From CAYSPU01 sp964432995 (GTDB taxonomy: Bacteria > Verrucomicrobiota > Verrucomicrobiia > Limisphaerales > JAHDYP01), in contig CAYSPU010000065.1 in assembly GCA_964432995.1 (NCBI GenBank), forward strand, positions 1 to 24,608: 24,608 nt of DNA, in the 5' to 3' direction. The translations under genes were made by a program, and so were the position numbers. Shown here piece by piece: positions 17,582 through 24,608 of this stretch (the first letter of the stretch is position 1; every line of letters starts with the position of its first letter). The notes beneath the pieces are model-generated. The model ran no database searches, was not told where the DNA came from, and saw only the letters and a program-made list of their open reading frames with translations.

Positions 17582-19609
17582 ATGGTGGATGGGAGCACAT
17601 TGAACCCGCAACAACGACTGGCCGTGGAGACGGTCCGCGGACCGGTATTGATCCTGGCGGGGGCGGGAACGGGCAAGACCCGGGTGATCACGCATCGGAT
17701 TGCGCACCTGATCCGGACGGGCGTGGCGCCGGAGCATGTTCTGGCGGTCACGTTCACGAACAAGGCGGCGCGGGAGATGCAGCAGCGCGCGCTGCAACTG
17801 CTGCCGCGGCGGCCGGGCAAAGACGGCGAGGGCCGGAAGGATCGACCCACCGTCTGCACCTTTCACTCCTTCTGCGTGCGCGTGCTCCGACAGTATGCCG
17901 AGCGGCTGGGCTACAAGCGGAACTTCGTGATCTACGACGAGGCGGACCAGGTGGGCGCCATGCGGAAGATCCTCAGCCGGATCTCGGGTCCGGGCGCGAA
18001 GGTGGACCCCGGGCGTGTGCTGGCGATGTTGAGCCGGTTGCGCAACGGCGGCACGGTTCGGGCCGTGGCGGATCCGGAGGGCGCCCTCGAGATGGCGGAG
18101 CACATCCGGGAGCGCTACGAAACGGCGTTGCGGGCATGCAACGCGATGGACTTCGACGACCTGATTCTGCTCGTGCTCAAGCTGTTCGCGGAGCACCGGG
18201 ATGTTCTCGAGGCGTGTCGACGCCAGTACCGGCACGTGATGGTGGACGAGTATCAGGACACCAACGCGGCGCAGTTCCGCCTGGTGCACGCCCTGACGCA
18301 GGAGCATCGGAACCTGTGCGTGGTGGGCGACGACGACCAGAGCATCTACGGCTGGCGGGGGGCGGAGGTGGCCAACCTCCTGGATCTCGAGAAGCACTAC
18401 CCCGAGGTGCGGATCGTGAAGCTTGAGCAGAACTACCGTTCGACCAACGTCATCCTCCGGGCGGCCAACGCCCTGATCGCCAACAACGTCCGGCGGCGGG
18501 GGAAGCGTCTCTGGTCCCAGAGCGGGGAGGGGAGCCGCATCGTGCTGCAGGCGCACCCGAACGAAGAGGAAGAGGCGCGGGCGGTGGCGGATGAAATCGC
18601 GTTTGCCCGGCACGCGAAGGGGATTGCGTGGCGGGAGCAGGCGGTGCTCTTTCGCACGAACAGCCAGTCGCGTCCCTTGGAGACCGCCCTGCGTCAGGCG
18701 GGCATCCGCTATCGCCTGGTGGGGGGGCAGAGCTTCTTCGATCGGCGCGAGATCCGCGATTTCCTGGCGTACCTGAAGGTGCTGCTGAATCCGCAGGACG
18801 ACATCAGCCTGCTGCGGATTGCGAATGTGCCGGCGCGGGGCTTGAGCGAACAGACGATGGAACGGCTTCTGGGTTGGAGCCACGAACGACATTGCCCCGT
18901 CTTCCAGGTGATGCGGGATGCCGGGGCGCTCACGGGCCTGCCGGCGCGCGCCCGGGAGAGCGTGACCGGGTTCGCGACGTGGATCGAGCGCGTCCGGGGG
19001 AGGTTGGGGCCGGCGCCGGGTTTTTCGCTGCGATCGTGGGCGGAGGATTTCCTGCGCGAGACGGGTTACGTCGAGGAGTTGCGGCGTTCCGAGAAGGAGG
19101 CGGAAGCGGGTGAGAACCGGGTGCGCAACCTGTTGGACCTGGTGGCGACGCTGGATTCCGGGGATGCGCACGAGCCGCCGGCGGTTCGGCTCCACAGTTT
19201 CCTCGAGAATCTGGCTCTGGATCAGGACCAGGAGAAAGAGGAGGAAGGCCAGGAAGACGCGGTAACGCTGATCACGATGCACAGTTGCAAGGGGCTCGAG
19301 TTCCCGCACGTCCACGTGGTGGGAATCGAGAACGGGTTGCTGCCGCACGCGCGGTCGCGGGAGGAGGGAACGCTGGACGAGGAGCGGCGGCTGTTTTATG
19401 TGGCGATCACGAGGGCGATGCGGACGCTGCGGTTGAGCTATCGCGGGTGGCGGAAGAAGTACGGGCAGGTTGTTCCGTGTCATCCGTCGCCGTTCCTGGA
19501 GGAGTTGCCGGCGGAGTTGATTGAGGCGGACGACTCCCGGCGACCGGTGTCGGTGCAGACCGGGAAGGGTTACTTCGCCAGCCTGCGGTCGATGGTCGAT
19601 GGGGTGTGA
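17582..19609 (+). CDS. Rep/PcrA/UvrD-type superfamily 1 ATP-dependent DNA helicase
   Basis: A 675-residue 3'-to-5' DNA helicase, close to E. coli Rep in length. Motifs are complete: LNPQQRLAVE (Q motif), Walker A GAGTGKT with K32, Ia VTFTNKAAREM, II VDEYQDTN with D222 and E223, III VVGDDDQSIYGWRGAE, IV LEQNYRSTNVIL, V ITMHSCKGLEFPHV and VI EERRLFYVAITRA. The tail after motif VI is short and Rep-like, without the long C-terminal extension of PcrA. ATG 17582 places the Q motif at residue 8. The frame is open further upstream, but the 129 bases after the previous stop encode nothing family-like. It is likely to act in replication restart or repair. Rep versus PcrA versus UvrD cannot be settled by eye. 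Confidence 0.9.
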   Translation: MVDGSTLNPQQRLAVETVRGPVLILAGAGTGKTRVITHRIAHLIRTGVAPEHVLAVTFTNKAAREMQQRALQLLPRRPGKDGEGRKDRPTVCTFHSFCVRVLRQYAERLGYKRNFVIYDEADQVGAMRKILSRISGPGAKVDPGRVLAMLSRLRNGGTVRAVADPEGALEMAEHIRERYETALRACNAMDFDDLILLVLKLFAEHRDVLEACRRQYRHVMVDEYQDTNAAQFRLVHALTQEHRNLCVVGDDDQSIYGWRGAEVANLLDLEKHYPEVRIVKLEQNYRSTNVILRAANALIANNVRRRGKRLWSQSGEGSRIVLQAHPNEEEEARAVADEIAFARHAKGIAWREQAVLFRTNSQSRPLETALRQAGIRYRLVGGQSFFDRREIRDFLAYLKVLLNPQDDISLLRIANVPARGLSEQTMERLLGWSHERHCPVFQVMRDAGALTGLPARARESVTGFATWIERVRGRLGPAPGFSLRSWAEDFLRETGYVEELRRSEKEAEAGENRVRNLLDLVATLDSGDAHEPPAVRLHSFLENLALDQDQEKEEEGQEDAVTLITMHSCKGLEFPHVHVVGIENGLLPHARSREEGTLDEERRLFYVAITRAMRTLRLSYRGWRKKYGQVVPCHPSPFLEELPAELIEADDSRRPVSVQTGKGYFASLRSMVDGV

Positions 19610-19779
19610 GGCACTGGGGGACGGTTGGTTTCGCGCGAGAGAACGTCCCGAACCATGTGCGGCCATGAAGTGCCGAACGTTCAGCGTGCGGCGGAGTCCC
19701 CGCCTGCGCCCCGAAGATTGGGTAGCCGCCTTCGCAGAGGAACCTCGGCGGGCAGGCAATCCAGGGTTCGGCAAGGAGT

Positions 19780-19800
19780 GAGCGTTGGGCGTTGGGAGTT
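19780..19800. repeat. Short heptad repeat, opposite orientation to the array at 15660
   Basis: Three 7-base units, GAGCGTT, GGGCGTT and GGGAGTT. On the minus strand they read AACTCCC, AACGCCC and AACGCTC, the same AACNYYC pattern as the array before holA. Confidence 0.6.
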
Positions 19801-19924
19801 GCGGTCACCGCCAGAAGGGCCGGTCGATCTGGGATCGGCATTCACGCAAAGTGGTATCCCAGAAGGGGATGGGCAGCGAAGGCCGGGGAGGACAGGCCAC
19901 CGACTACAAAGCGCCGTGGTTTTT

Positions 19925-19955
19925 GCAACTTCTTGGCTTTCCGCCGTGTGCTGGG
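19925..19955 (+). promoter_or_regulatory. Candidate ECF-type promoter upstream of the sigma factor gene
   Basis: GCAACTT at 19925-19931, preceded by a T run, resembles the AAC-containing -35 element of many ECF sigma promoters. The expected -10 region falls around the GTGCTGG near 19948 and is not a clear match. ECF genes are often autoregulated, which makes this position plausible, but the support is weak. Confidence 0.25.
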
Positions 19956-19989
19956 GTTAAGATGACCCTGAGCCGGCCAGGGACAAGAG

Positions 19990-20571
19990 ATGACAGACCC
20001 GCGACAGTTCGAGGCGTTTGTGAAAGCATATCAGAACATGGTGTTCACGACGGCGGTGCGTCTGCTGGGGAATGAGACGGAGGCCGAGGACATTGCCCAG
20101 GAGGTCTTCCTCAAGGCATACGAGCGGTTTGAGGACCTGGGGACCAGTCCGACTGCGGGAGGTTGGCTGAAGACCGTGGCGCGGAATCTGTCGCTGAACC
20201 ATCTCAGCCGGTATCGGGCGCGTTGGCGGTTCTTCTCGGAGATGACCAGCGAGGAGGAGGGCGGCGAGCGGGAGGTGGAGTTTGCGGCGCCGGAAACCCA
20301 CAGCCAGGAACTGGACGCCCAGGATCGCCGGCGGATTCTGGAGGTGGCGTTGCAGAAGCTGCCGGCAGCGCAGCGGGTGCCCCTGGTGCTGTTTCACTTT
20401 GAAGGCCTCGCCTACGAGGAGATCGCGGCCCGATTGCGGGTGTCGTTGGCCAAGGTGAAAACGGACATCCACCGCGGGCGCGAAGCGTTGCGGCGCAAGC
20501 TTCGGTTGGGGCTGGCGGGACAGGAACTCGAGGGATTGTGCGGAGCCGAAGACCCGTGTCCATCGCAATGA
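19990..20571 (+). CDS. ECF-subfamily RNA polymerase sigma factor
   Basis: A 193-residue sigma-70 family protein with only regions 2 and 4. Region 2 spans about residues 8-75 with VFTTAVRLLGNETEAEDIAQ, EVFLKAYERF and GWLKTVARNLSLNHLSR. An acidic linker follows (EEEGGEREVEFAAPE). Region 4 spans about residues 115-175 with LQKLPAAQRVPLVLFHFEG and the helix-turn-helix YEEIAARLRVSLAKVKTDIH. ATG 19990 is the first residue that fits the family start, with a weak AAGAG upstream. The next gene, 20 bases on, encodes a small membrane protein of the kind that often holds such sigma factors at the membrane. The stimulus and regulon are unknown. Confidence 0.92.
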   Translation: MTDPRQFEAFVKAYQNMVFTTAVRLLGNETEAEDIAQEVFLKAYERFEDLGTSPTAGGWLKTVARNLSLNHLSRYRARWRFFSEMTSEEEGGEREVEFAAPETHSQELDAQDRRRILEVALQKLPAAQRVPLVLFHFEGLAYEEIAARLRVSLAKVKTDIHRGREALRRKLRLGLAGQELEGLCGAEDPCPSQ

Positions 20572-20591
20572 GGGAGTCCGGAGGGCGAACC

Positions 20592-21068
20592 ATGAAGAAA
20601 CCGAGTCAGGAAGAGTTGGAGAAGATGCTGGAGCGGGAGTTGCGGGCGCTGCCGGATCTGCCGGCGCCGGAGACGTTGCTGCACCGGGTGATGTTGGCGG
20701 TGCACGAGCGCGCCCGGTTGCCGTGGTGGAAGCGGGCCTGGCCGGAGTGGCCGGGGCCGGTCCGGCAGTTGTCGTTCGCCCTGCTTTCGATCGTGGCGGT
20801 GGCGACGATCGCGGCCACGGTCTGGGGCGTGTCCGCCCTGGGCAGCCTGATTTCGCCGGAGCCGGCGTGGCGGTGGTTGGGCGAGAATGTCCCGTATCTC
20901 GAGCGTGTCTACGCGTTTGTGCACAGTCTGGGGAATGCGGGGGTTTTGGTGTATCGGACGGCGGGCCAACAAATCCTGTTGGTGGGATCGCTGATGGCGC
21001 TGGGCGTCTACGTGATGGGGATCGGTGTGACCACGGCCTGCTATCGAATGGCCGTGCGCCGGGTCTAG
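20592..21068 (+). CDS. Small two-helix membrane protein, probable anti-sigma factor partner
   Basis: A 158-residue protein with a charged N-terminal cytoplasmic part (residues 1-58: KKPSQEELEKMLERELRALP, then a helix ending HERARLPWWKRAW), one membrane helix at about 62-85 (LSFALLSIVAVATIAATVWG) and a second at about 133-152 (ILLVGSLMALGVYVMGIG). It follows the ECF sigma gene by 20 bases, probably in the same transcript. That position, together with the helical cytoplasmic N-terminus and membrane anchor, suggests an anti-sigma factor, although no zinc-binding HxxxCxxC motif is present. Function is inferred from context only. Its TAG stop lies inside the palindrome at 21065-21112. Confidence 0.75.
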   Translation: MKKPSQEELEKMLERELRALPDLPAPETLLHRVMLAVHERARLPWWKRAWPEWPGPVRQLSFALLSIVAVATIAATVWGVSALGSLISPEPAWRWLGENVPYLERVYAFVHSLGNAGVLVYRTAGQQILLVGSLMALGVYVMGIGVTTACYRMAVRRV

Positions 21069-21112
21069 CCCGCGTAGTTCACACACGCCGAGCATGTGCA
21101 CTATGCGCCTAG
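21065..21112. repeat. Imperfect palindromic repeat, copy B, overlapping the stop codon of the anti-sigma-like gene
   Basis: A 48-base imperfect palindrome flanked by CTAG at both ends. The left arm CGCGTAGTTCACACACGC and right arm GCATGTGCACTATGCG pair around a CGA turn. The left CTAG contains the TAG stop of the preceding gene. It resembles the element at 12798-12845. There is no T run, so a classical intrinsic terminator is unlikely, but a 3'-end hairpin or REP-like element is possible. Bases 21113-21189 hold nothing else recognisable apart from GAGCGGAG just before the next ATG. Confidence 0.6.
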
Positions 21113-21189
21113 CCGGGAGGCCAGGCCGAGGCGGAGAGAGACTGAAGACGTGAAGTGTGAGCCAAGACGAGTAGCACCGTGAGCGGAGT

Positions 21190-22758
21190 ATGAAGCAAAT
21201 CAGGAATGGGAAGCGGAGGCTGGCGATTTGGGTCCTGGCGATTGGGCTGGGCGCGTCGGCTTGTTGGTTGCACGCGGCGGAAGACGGGCCAGCGCCGGAA
21301 GCGATGGCGGAGCCCGAGACGGAGGTGGAGGAGCCGGCGGCAAATGCCGAGATGGCGGGCGAACGCGAGGAGTACGTCGGCGGGGAGTTGGTACGGGTGG
21401 GACAGGACGCGACGGTGAAGGCCGGCGAGCGCGTGCGCGAGATGGTGGTGGTGTGGGGCTCGGCGAAGGTGGACGGGGCGGTGGACGGCGACATGGTGGT
21501 GGTTTTTGGGGACGCGGAGGTGAACGGGCAGGTGACCGGGAACGTGGTGGTGCCGTTTGGCTCGCTGGTGTTGGGGCCGGAGGCGCGAGTTGGGGGAGAT
21601 ATGGTGGTGGTGTTTGGGGCATCGGCGGACGTGGCGCCGACGGCGCGGATTGACGGGGAGAGGTTCCTGCTTACGTGGGACCAGATTGAAGAGCGCGTGC
21701 CGCTGCTGGGCGGGCTGAAGAACTGGATCGTGAAGGGGTTGTTCTGGGGGCGACCGCTGCCGCATCAATGGGGTTGGTGGTGGTGGATGGTGATGGCTTC
21801 GGCGATTGTGTATGTCTTCCTGTGCCTGGTGTTGCAGCGCCCCGTGGCGGCGAGTGTGCGGGTGATTGAGACGCAGCCGGTGGGTTCGTTCTTCATGGGG
21901 CTTCTGGGGTGGCTGCTGTTTCCCTTGATCCTGCTGTTGCTGGCGGTGACGGGAATCGGGCTGTTGATCATGCCCATCTTCGTGCTGGCGGCCTTCCTGG
22001 GCTTCCTGTTGGGGAAGGTGGCGATCTACCAGTGCATCGGACGGCAGTTCGGGAAGCAGTTGGGGCTGCAGTTGGCCGAGAACCCCGTGGTCGGTTTGTT
22101 GATCGGCATCCTCGGCAGCACCGTGCTCTACATGATCCCGGTGATTGGTCTGGTGTTCTGGGGGGTGATCGCGCCGCTGGGAACCGGGGCGGTGCTGCTG
22201 GCCGCGATGCGGGCTCTCGGCAGCGAACGAACACGAACCAATCCTCCGCCGAGCGCTCTGCCGCCGACCATGGCCCCGGCGGCGGAGGTTCGAGGGGCGG
22301 CGCCCACTTCAAGTCCCGGTGTGGCCGAGATGCCGCCGACGCTGCCTAGCTACGCTCTGCCGCCGGCGATGGTCAGCCTGGAGACCCAACCGCGGGCGGG
22401 CTTCTGGATGCGGGCAGGCGCGACGGTGCTGGATGTGCTGCTGGTGGTGGCGCTGCTGTCGGTTGTGGGGGCGCAGCGACACTTCCTGATCTTCTGGATC
22501 TGCTACCACGCTGCGCTCTGGGCGTGGAAGGGCACGACGATTGGAGGCGTGGTCTTCGGCTTGAAGATCATCCGGCGCGACGGTCGGCCCCTGGATGTTC
22601 CGGTGGCGGTGGTGCGGGCGCTTTCCGCGCTCTTGTCGGCAGCGGCGCTGTTCCTGGGCTTTTTCTGGGTGGGGTGGACGCGGGAGAAGCTGGCGTGGCA
22701 CGATCTGATTGCCGGGACGGCGATCGTGAAGATGCCGCCGGGAACGGCGTTGATCTGA
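21190..22758 (+). CDS. Membrane protein with bactofilin-like beta-helix and C-terminal RDD domain
   Basis: A 522-residue envelope protein. Residues 1 to about 29 look like a signal peptide (RRLAIWVLAIGLGASA, then HAAED). About residues 84-156 repeat short beta strands such as EMVVVWGSAKVDGAVDGD and MVVVFGDAEVNGQVTGN, typical of the polymer-forming bactofilin beta-helix. Membrane helices follow at about 198-217, 235-285 and 302-344. A low-complexity proline/alanine linker (about 350-395) leads to an RDD-family membrane domain from about residue 402 (RAGFWMRAGATVLDVLL, GLKIIRRDGRPLDVP, LAWHDLIAGTAIVK). It lies downstream of the sigma/anti-sigma pair and may be controlled by it. The stop is three bases from the convergent gltD stop. 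Function is unknown. Confidence 0.8.
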   Translation: MKQIRNGKRRLAIWVLAIGLGASACWLHAAEDGPAPEAMAEPETEVEEPAANAEMAGEREEYVGGELVRVGQDATVKAGERVREMVVVWGSAKVDGAVDGDMVVVFGDAEVNGQVTGNVVVPFGSLVLGPEARVGGDMVVVFGASADVAPTARIDGERFLLTWDQIEERVPLLGGLKNWIVKGLFWGRPLPHQWGWWWWMVMASAIVYVFLCLVLQRPVAASVRVIETQPVGSFFMGLLGWLLFPLILLLLAVTGIGLLIMPIFVLAAFLGFLLGKVAIYQCIGRQFGKQLGLQLAENPVVGLLIGILGSTVLYMIPVIGLVFWGVIAPLGTGAVLLAAMRALGSERTRTNPPPSALPPTMAPAAEVRGAAPTSSPGVAEMPPTLPSYALPPAMVSLETQPRAGFWMRAGATVLDVLLVVALLSVVGAQRHFLIFWICYHAALWAWKGTTIGGVVFGLKIIRRDGRPLDVPVAVVRALSALLSAAALFLGFFWVGWTREKLAWHDLIAGTAIVKMPPGTALI

Positions 22759-22761
22759 GGT

Positions 22762-24246
22762 TCAGGGCAGGTCGGTCCGCCCCATGAGATGGCGGTCGCA
22801 CTCGCGGGCAACGGCGCGTCCTTCGTGGAAGGCCCAGACGACGAGGCTTTGTCCGCGGCGGCAATCGCCGGCGGCGAACACGCCGGGAGCGCTGGTGGTG
22901 TAGCGGCCGTGCTCGGACTTCACGTTGCCGCGGGGGTCGCGTTCGACGCCGAGTTGCTGGAGGAGGGAAGGTTCCGGTCCGAGGAAGCCCATGGCCAGGA
23001 GCACCAATTGGGCGGGAATCACTCTCTCGGTATCGGGCAATTCGACGGGGACAAATCGTCCGGACGCGTTCTTGTCCCAGCGGATCTGCACGGTGACGGC
23101 TTCCTTGACGCGCCCGTGTTCATCGCCGTGGAAGCGCTTCACCGTGGTCAGATAGACGCGCGGGTCGGCGCCGAAGACGGCGGCGGCTTCTTCCTGGCCG
23201 TAGTCCAGGCGGTAGATCTTGGGCCATTCGGGCCAGGGATTGTCCGGGGTACGCTCGCGGGGCGGCGGCGGGAGGATTTCGACCTGGGTGATGCGGCGGC
23301 AGCCGTGGCGGACGGAGGTGCCGACGCAATCGGTGCCGGTATCGCCGCCGCCGACGACGAGGACGTCCCGGTCTTTGGCGCAGATGGGTGGCGTGGCGGA
23401 GGAATCGTCGAGGAGCCACCGGGTATTGGCGGTCAGGAAGTCGAGCGCGAAGTGCACACCCTCGAGCTGGCGTCCTTCGACAGGCAGATCGCGAGGGATG
23501 GTGGATCCGGTGCAGAGAACGATCGCGTCGAAGTCGGCGCGGAGGCGGTCGGCGGGAAGGTCTTTGCCGACCTCCGTGTTGGTGAGGAAAACGATGCCTT
23601 CATCGCGCAGGAGCTGGAGTCGGCGCTCGAGCACGAGGCGTTTGTCCAGCTTCATGTTGGGGATGCCGTAGACCAGGAGGCCGCCGATGCGGTCGGCGCG
23701 TTCGAAGACGGTGACGGTGTGGCCTGCGCGGTTGAGTTGGGCGGCGGCGCAGAGGCCGGCCGGGCCGGACCCGACGATGGCGACGCGTTTCCCGCTCCGG
23801 CCCTCCGGGGGATGAGGGACGACCCAGCCCTGTTTCCAGGCGTGGTCGATGATCGAGCACTCGAGGTTCTTGATGGTGACGGGCGGGTGATTGAAACCGA
23901 GGACGCACGAGCCTTCGCAGGGGGCGGGGCAGACGCGGCCGGTGAATTCGGGGAAGTTATTGGTGTGGTGGAGGCGTTCGAGGGCTTCGCGCCAGAGGCC
24001 GCGGTAGACGAGGTCGTTCCATTCGGGGATGAGGTTATGGATGGGGCAACCGGTGGCCATGCCGCTGAGGAGGGTGCCGGTATGGCAGAAGGGAGTACCG
24101 CAATCCATGCACCGCGCGCCCTGTCGGCGGAGATCGGACTCCGCCATCGGCCGATGGAACTCGTTCCAGTCGCGGATGCGTTCGGCGGCCGGCCGATCCA
24201 ATGGCAGCTCGCGCAGAAACTCGATGAATCCTGTTGGTTTCCCCAT
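22762..24246 (-). CDS. gltD: Glutamate synthase (NADPH) small subunit
   Basis: A 494-residue flavoprotein on the minus strand that passes electrons from NADPH to the large subunit for glutamate synthesis from 2-oxoglutarate and glutamine. The N-terminal iron-sulfur domain has the family cysteines (RCMDCGTPFCHTG, GCPIHNLIPEWNDLVYRG, VCPAPCEGSCVLG). The FAD-binding motif is VAIVGSGPAGLCAAAQL at about residue 155, and the NADPH-binding motif is VLVVGGGDTGTDC. The C-terminus has the GDCRRGQSLVVWA block. Length is in the normal 470-500 range. It lies 19 bases downstream of gltB in the same direction, the usual gltBD operon order. Confidence 0.96.
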   Translation of the reverse strand: MGKPTGFIEFLRELPLDRPAAERIRDWNEFHRPMAESDLRRQGARCMDCGTPFCHTGTLLSGMATGCPIHNLIPEWNDLVYRGLWREALERLHHTNNFPEFTGRVCPAPCEGSCVLGFNHPPVTIKNLECSIIDHAWKQGWVVPHPPEGRSGKRVAIVGSGPAGLCAAAQLNRAGHTVTVFERADRIGGLLVYGIPNMKLDKRLVLERRLQLLRDEGIVFLTNTEVGKDLPADRLRADFDAIVLCTGSTIPRDLPVEGRQLEGVHFALDFLTANTRWLLDDSSATPPICAKDRDVLVVGGGDTGTDCVGTSVRHGCRRITQVEILPPPPRERTPDNPWPEWPKIYRLDYGQEEAAAVFGADPRVYLTTVKRFHGDEHGRVKEAVTVQIRWDKNASGRFVPVELPDTERVIPAQLVLLAMGFLGPEPSLLQQLGVERDPRGNVKSEHGRYTTSAPGVFAAGDCRRGQSLVVWAFHEGRAVARECDRHLMGRTDLP

Positions 24247-24265
24247 GGCTGGTCAAATCCTGTGG

Positions 24266-24608
24266 CTAGCCGCCGCCGACGCGGGCGACGTCGCCGGCGT
24301 TTTCCTCGAAGGCCTTCATGACCGCGTCTTCTCCGGCGAGTCCGGACTCGTGCACTTTCCGCAGGGTCTCGAGGACGCGCGCGTAATCCTTGGGCAGCAC
24401 TCTGACAAAGCGCGCCACGAACAGGTCCCAGCGCTCGAGAACGTCGCGGGCCCGGCGGCTGCCGGTGAGGTCGGCGTGCCGTTGGATCATCTGGCGGACT
24501 TCCTCACGCTCCGTGGCGTCCTCCAGCGGGCCGAGTCCCACCATCTGTCGGTTGCAGCGACCGGGGAAGACGCCGGACTCGTCGAGGACGTAGGCGATGC
24601 CACCGCTC
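24266..24608 (-). CDS. gltB: Glutamate synthase large subunit, C-terminal part only (cut by window end)
   Basis: The last 114 residues of the large subunit on the minus strand; the frame is open to the window edge. It reads SGGIAYVLDESGVFPGRCN, then QMVGLGPLEDATEREEV, the end of the conserved beta-helix domain of GltB, followed by the helical tail (RARDVLERWDLFVARFVRVLPKDY). The internal methionine at 24544 is not the start. The full protein, with amidotransferase and FMN/3Fe-4S synthase domains, would extend well beyond the window. It is followed by gltD after 19 bases. Confidence 0.94.
   Translation of the reverse strand, partial: SGGIAYVLDESGVFPGRCNRQMVGLGPLEDATEREEVRQMIQRHADLTGSRRARDVLERWDLFVARFVRVLPKDYARVLETLRKVHESGLAGEDAVMKAFEENAGDVARVGGG

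Larger units (their letters stand above)
19610..19989 (+). other. 380-base intergenic region before the ECF sigma gene
   Basis: No gene is supported here; the open frames are short, change composition and resemble nothing known. It holds the short heptad array at 19780-19800 and a candidate ECF-type promoter next to the sigma gene. No clear terminator for the helicase gene was found. Confidence 0.6.

Noticed and set aside
17477..19774. Minus-strand open frame of 765 codons opposite the helicase
   Set aside because: Antisense to a helicase with every motif intact; its own product is low-complexity and Arg/His/Pro/Gln-rich.
19625..19960. Short open frames in the gap before the sigma gene
   Set aside because: They run through the heptad repeat, have irregular composition and resemble no family.
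22789..24321. Plus-strand open frame of 510 codons opposite gltD
   Set aside because: Gly/Ala/Glu-rich shadow of a complete gltD with all family motifs.

Overview
The window is GC-rich throughout and gene-dense. It looks like a piece of a Verrucomicrobiota chromosome, perhaps of the Limisphaerales/Pedosphaera kind, and probably comes from a metagenome scaffold because a 10-N gap lies inside one gene. The lineage is an inference. It rests on the 'FTYQGRL'-type surface protein with a tail-fibre chaperone domain, the AAC-type heptad repeats between genes, the small ECF sigma cassette and the overall codon bias. No rRNA, tRNA or CRISPR array was seen.

Positions 1-12801 hold eleven consecutive plus-strand genes that overlap by 4 bases or are separated by 1-9 bases. 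They form two tandem, diverged copies of a membrane complex related to both complex I and group 4 [NiFe] hydrogenases. Copy 1 (1-5140) has HyfC/NuoH-like (cut by the window start), HyfE-like, HyfF/NuoN-like, HyfG/NuoCD-like and HyfI/NuoB-like subunits; its HyfB-like subunit presumably lies upstream. Copy 2 (5143-12801) has the full set in the order HyfB, C, E, F, G, I. Both large subunits lack all four cysteines that hold the NiFe site, and both small subunits carry a fused ferredoxin-like domain. This is the pattern of the hydrogenase-related 'Ehr' complexes (ehrABCDLS-type), not of an active hydrogenase. The copies differ in revealing ways: the copy 2 ferredoxin domain keeps only the ligands of one of its two iron-sulfur clusters, and the copy 1 antiporter-like subunit has lost a conserved membrane lysine and histidine.

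Positions 12802-19609 carry a secreted repeat protein with an S74-type self-cleaving chaperone domain, a DUF151/bifunctional-nuclease protein, DNA polymerase III delta (holA), a STAS-domain protein and a Rep/PcrA-type helicase. The intergenic spaces hold an imperfect palindrome at the end of the Ehr operon and a 7-bp tandem repeat upstream of holA.

Positions 19610-22758 hold a second, shorter heptad array and an ECF sigma factor, followed by a small two-helix membrane protein (probable anti-sigma partner), a second copy of the palindrome, and a membrane protein that fuses a bactofilin-like beta-helix to an RDD domain. Positions 22762-24608, on the minus strand, are glutamate synthase: gltD complete and the C-terminal end of gltB.

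The strongest candidate for something undescribed is the back-to-back double Ehr operon, with its complementary losses of metal-cluster and proton-path residues.
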